A stretch of 64,000 nucleotides of DNA from Clostridiales bacterium (GTDB lineage: Bacteria > Bacillota > Clostridia > Lachnospirales > Lachnospiraceae). The stretch lies in the NCBI GenBank assembly GCA_018365455.1, contig JAGZJZ010000003.1, positions 1 through 64,000 on the forward strand, read 5' to 3'. The translations under genes and the position numbers were made by a program. The first letter of the stretch is position 1. Each line of letters opens with the position of its first letter. Shown here one piece after another: positions 61,374 through 64,000 of the stretch. Below the pieces are notes generated by a model. The model was not told where the DNA came from. It saw only the letters and a program-made list of their open reading frames with translations, and did not search any database.

Positions 61374-62080
61374 CAGATCTCCCCCTCTCTGCGGTATTTT
61401 CCCGCCACTTCCATAAATAATGCTTCCAGGTCGTCTTCTTTGTTGAACTTACCCTGATATCCCAGAATGCCGCCTGAAATAATTCCCACATAATCCGCCA
61501 TTTGATTCACTTCGCTTAAAATATGACTGGAAATGATAACGGTTATCCCCTTTTTAGGAAAAGAACAGATCAATTCCCGCAGTTCCTGAATTCCAAAAGG
61601 ATCCAGTCCGTTGGTAGGCTCATCCAGTATCAGAAGTTTCGGATGATGCAAGAGGGCAATTGCAATGCCCAGACGCTGTTTCATTCCCATGGAAAACTGT
61701 CCTGCTTTTTTCTTCCCTGTATTGGTTAATTCTACCGTCTGTAATACTTGCTCAATTCTTTTCTCCGGAATCTGAAGCGCGGTTGTCCTGACTTTTAGAT
61801 TTTCTCTTGCAGTTAGATTTTCATAAAGAGGTGCCGCTTCTATGAGTGCACCAATCCTGGCAAGGTCCTTTCTCTGCCACAAATGCCCTTCAAAAAATAT
61901 CTCTCCCGAAGTTGGATGGAGCATTCCTGTGAGCATTTTTAAAATTGTGGATTTTCCTGCCCCGTTTGCACCCAGCAGCCCATAGACTGAATTTTCCGGT
62001 ATTTTTAAAGAAACGCGGCTCACCGCTTTTTGCGTCCCAAAGTTTTTACATAAATTATTAGTTCCTAAAATAATATTCAT
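61373..62080 (-). CDS. Lantibiotic-immunity-type ABC ATPase (MutF/BcrA-like), second copy
   Basis: The 235-residue ATPase has Walker A GANGAGKST, the BcrA/LanF-type signature FSMGMKQRLGIA and Walker B LLILDEPTNGLDPFG. Large parts are identical to the ATPase at 43525. AGGTG lies before ATG 62080. It is the first gene of the operon. Its natural two-component partner is probably the pair at 54272-56277, now separated by the recombinase and polysaccharide-type module. Confidence 0.93.
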   Translation of the reverse strand: MNIILGTNNLCKNFGTQKAVSRVSLKIPENSVYGLLGANGAGKSTILKMLTGMLHPTSGEIFFEGHLWQRKDLARIGALIEAAPLYENLTARENLKVRTTALQIPEKRIEQVLQTVELTNTGKKKAGQFSMGMKQRLGIAIALLHHPKLLILDEPTNGLDPFGIQELRELICSFPKKGITVIISSHILSEVNQMADYVGIISGGILGYQGKFNKEDDLEALFMEVAGKYRREGEI

Positions 62081-62175
62081 TTTAACACCTGCCGCCGATT
62101 GCAGCCGCCTGCAATACAGCTTCCTCTCCTTTTGTTAGTAGTATCATACAACTCAATTATAAGAAAACTATAAGG

Positions 62176-62208
62176 AAATAAAAAAAGCCATGATCACTCA
62201 TGACTTTT
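62176..62208 (-). terminator. Terminator of the LysR gene
   Basis: AAAAGCCATGA and TCATGACTTTT pair with one wobble position on the minus strand, followed by TTTTTTT. Confidence 0.75.
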
Positions 62209-62275
62209 GCTCCTTTGTTTAACATTTCTTTTGGCTCCCCCGGTGGGGGCTGGTCTTTTTTCTGCCCATATGTAT

Positions 62276-63199
62276 TTATCCCTCTGACAGCCTACCTATC
62301 TGCAATCCTTCAAATCCCTCTCCGCTGCCGTAAAATCGCAGACAGTCAATAAAGGAATTCATGCCATCATTGATAAATTTATCCTTGTGATAAACCAGGT
62401 CAAAACTGCGTTTCCATCTGTTAGTGTCTTCCCGAAACAAATACATTTCTCCGGAACGTACCTCTTTTTCTATCAGCCTGTAAGCTATCACGCTCAGGCA
62501 GTTATCCTTTATAATGGCATGTTTAATAGCCTCCGTTCCCACTACTTCCCAGGCAACATTTACTTTAACCCTGTGTTTCTCCAGGTCTTTTTCAAATAGC
62601 TCCCGCGTTCCGCTTCCCTTTTCCCGCATTACAAACTTCTGGTTTCCCAACTGGCAGAAATAGAGCTTTTTCATTCCGGCAAAGGGATGTTTATTGGCAC
62701 ATACCAAAACAAGCTCATCTTCAATCAACGGCCTCACTACAAGATCAGGGCTTTTGACCTGTCCTTCAACCAGCGCCACATCCAGTTCCCCATCCATAAG
62801 CTTTTGTTCAATCACTTTCGTATTATTCACACAGGCGAAAATATCCACGTCCTCCTGCATCTTCTTAAACCGCTGCACCATATCCGGCAAAAGGCAGGTT
62901 CCTACGGTCATTGAAGTTCCCACACGCAGCAATTTCATCTGCTTTTTGCTCAGCATCTGTTCTTCCAGATAGTCAAACTGGCGAAGAACTTCCCTGGCAT
63001 ATCCCAATAGCTTTTCACCCAGATCCGTGATGTAAAGGTGTTTTGACAAACGTTCAAACAAAAGTCCCCCATAGTGTTCTTCTAATTCCCGTATTGCCTG
63101 ACTCACTGTAGGCTGGGACAGGAACATCTTTTCCGCTGCCAGACTCATGGTTCCGCAGTCTGCTACCATTACAAAAATCCTCAGATGCCTGATTGTCAT
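62276..63199 (-). CDS. LysR-family transcriptional regulator
   Basis: From ATG 63199 (GAAGGAACGCAT upstream) the product has 307 residues; the frame from 63217 has no ribosome site. The N-terminal winged helix reads HLRIFVMVADCGTMSLAAEKMFLSQPTVSQAIRELEEHYG. The effector domain contains RVGTSMTVGTCLLPDMV and VMREKGSGTRELFEKDL, the latter typical of the CysL/YeiE-like subgroup. It is divergent from the flavoprotein gene at 63325, and two palindromes lie in the 125-bp gap. Control of that gene is likely. Confidence 0.92.
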   Translation of the reverse strand: MTIRHLRIFVMVADCGTMSLAAEKMFLSQPTVSQAIRELEEHYGGLLFERLSKHLYITDLGEKLLGYAREVLRQFDYLEEQMLSKKQMKLLRVGTSMTVGTCLLPDMVQRFKKMQEDVDIFACVNNTKVIEQKLMDGELDVALVEGQVKSPDLVVRPLIEDELVLVCANKHPFAGMKKLYFCQLGNQKFVMREKGSGTRELFEKDLEKHRVKVNVAWEVVGTEAIKHAIIKDNCLSVIAYRLIEKEVRSGEMYLFREDTNRWKRSFDLVYHKDKFINDGMNSFIDCLRFYGSGEGFEGLQIGRLSEG

Positions 63200-63225
63200 A
63201 TGCGTTCCTTCTTCCAAATTTTACT

Positions 63226-63262
63226 ATAGGTTTTACCTATGTTTATGATAAGATAATATCAT
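63226..63262. promoter_or_regulatory. Two palindromes in the divergent lysR-flavoprotein gap
   Basis: ATAGGT/ACCTAT with a 3-bp spacer (63226-63240) is perfect and has LysR-box character. ATGATA/TATCAT with a 6-bp spacer (63245-63262) follows. They sit between the divergent starts and are candidate LysR sites. Confidence 0.55.
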
Positions 63263-63324
63263 TTTTCTTATTAATAAACAAGTGTTATAGTAATACATAT
63301 AACAGGAAAAGAGGTTTTGTACAT

Positions 63325-64000
63325 ATGAAAGTATTAATCATTGGAGGCGTCGCTGCCGGCACAAAAGCAGCTGCAAAATTGAAACGCGAAAACCAGGGAT
63401 ATGACGTACAGATTCTTACAAAAAGCGCTGAGATTTCCTATGCCGGATGCGGTCTTCCTTACTATGTGGGAAGTGTAATCGAAGATAAAGAAGAACTGAT
63501 CGTCAATACACCGGAAAGCTTTACAAAACAGACTGGTGTCAAAGTATCCACCGAAACCGAAGTAACCCATATCAACAGGGCTGAAAAAACAGTCACCGCT
63601 GTGAATCTGAAGACAAATAATTCTTGTGTCTATTCATATGACAAATTAATCATTGCTTCCGGTGCAAGTCCTGTTATTCCGCCAATAGACGGGATCCATT
63701 TAAAAAATGTTTTCTATATGAGAACACCAGAAGATGCAATTTCTTTGAGAGAAACACTGGAAACCTCCGGAATCAAACGGGCGGTTATTGCCGGTGCCGG
63801 TTTCATTGGATTGGAAGTTGCTGAAAATCTGGTGTCTAAAGGTGTGCGCGTTTCTGTCATTGATATGGCAGATCAGATTTTACCGGGATTTGATACAGAG
63901 TTTGCAGGATATATTGAGAACCACCTGGCTGATCACGGTATCATGTCCTTTACCGGCACACGGTTAGAAGCCATTCTTGGAACTGACCAGGTAGAAAAAG
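63325..64000 (+). CDS. CoA-disulfide-reductase-like FAD/NAD(P) oxidoreductase, 3' end outside the window
   Basis: The frame is open from ATG 63325 to the edge (225 codons). It has an N-terminal FAD-binding GGVAAGTKAAAKLKR motif, a Cys in SYAGCGLPYYVG at the position of the redox-active Cys43 of CoA-disulfide reductase, and a second Rossmann motif AGAGFIGLEVAENL for NAD(P)H. GAGG lies upstream. The enzyme family reduces CoA or other low-molecular disulfides, or NADH-linked peroxides. A C-terminal rhodanese domain, found in some relatives, cannot be checked here. Confidence 0.9.
   Translation, partial: MKVLIIGGVAAGTKAAAKLKRENQGYDVQILTKSAEISYAGCGLPYYVGSVIEDKEELIVNTPESFTKQTGVKVSTETEVTHINRAEKTVTAVNLKTNNSCVYSYDKLIIASGASPVIPPIDGIHLKNVFYMRTPEDAISLRETLETSGIKRAVIAGAGFIGLEVAENLVSKGVRVSVIDMADQILPGFDTEFAGYIENHLADHGIMSFTGTRLEAILGTDQVEK

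Overview
The window looks like chromosome of an anaerobic, spore-forming gut Firmicute of the Lachnospiraceae type; the genus cannot be fixed from the sequence. The signs are strong AGGAGG ribosome sites, moderate-to-low GC, a T-box leader on valS, YesM/YesN-type two-component systems, carbohydrate ABC operons without their own ATPase, an EFR1-type ferredoxin, and a BclA-like exosporium collagen gene. I saw no tRNA, rRNA or CRISPR array.

Layout. 1-1267: 5' part of a secreted protein with InlB-type repeats. 1732-13569 (minus): a glycan-utilisation locus with an AraC-type membrane regulator, lipoprotein binding protein, two permeases, transglutaminase-like protein, GH29 alpha-L-fucosidase and M17 aminopeptidase. 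13761-18411: small hypothetical genes, a CcdA/DsbD-like redox protein and an atypical MurE-type ligase. 18517-21558: valS with its T-box leader. 21728-22519: EFR1 ferredoxin. 22669-22979: a type I toxin-antitoxin module. 23075-33892 (minus): a second glycan locus (GH78-like rhamnosidase, ABC importer, YesM/YesN pair, ArsR-type regulator). 33925-37672: SseB, esterase and condensation-domain protein operon.

37957-48336 is the most interesting region. A BclA-like gene is split in two by an element of about 8.2 kb. The 5' half carries the leader and collagen repeats. The 3' half carries collagen repeats and the C-terminal domain, with no start or ribosome site of its own. The element carries a serine recombinase at its extreme right end, a lantibiotic-immunity-type ABC transporter with its two-component system, a tyrosine phosphatase and an AIM24 protein. 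An 8-bp direct repeat marks both ends. It is flanked inside the element by 12-bp inverted arms at identical 8-bp spacing, as expected for attL and attR of a serine integrase. Joining the halves at the repeat restores one in-frame 726-residue gene. This resembles the skin element in sigK or SP-beta in spsM, but in an exosporium-type collagen gene and with an antimicrobial-peptide defence cargo.

48409-56277: phospholipase D-like protein, SbcCD nuclease and a second two-component system. 56290-59790: a phase-variable polysaccharide-type module with a truncated sugar-phosphate transferase, a helicase-associated-repeat protein, an invertible segment with perfect 22-bp inverted repeats, and its tyrosine recombinase. 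This module separates the second two-component system from a second lantibiotic-immunity ABC operon (59872-62080). 62276-64000: a LysR regulator divergent from a CoA-disulfide-reductase-like flavoprotein that runs off the window.
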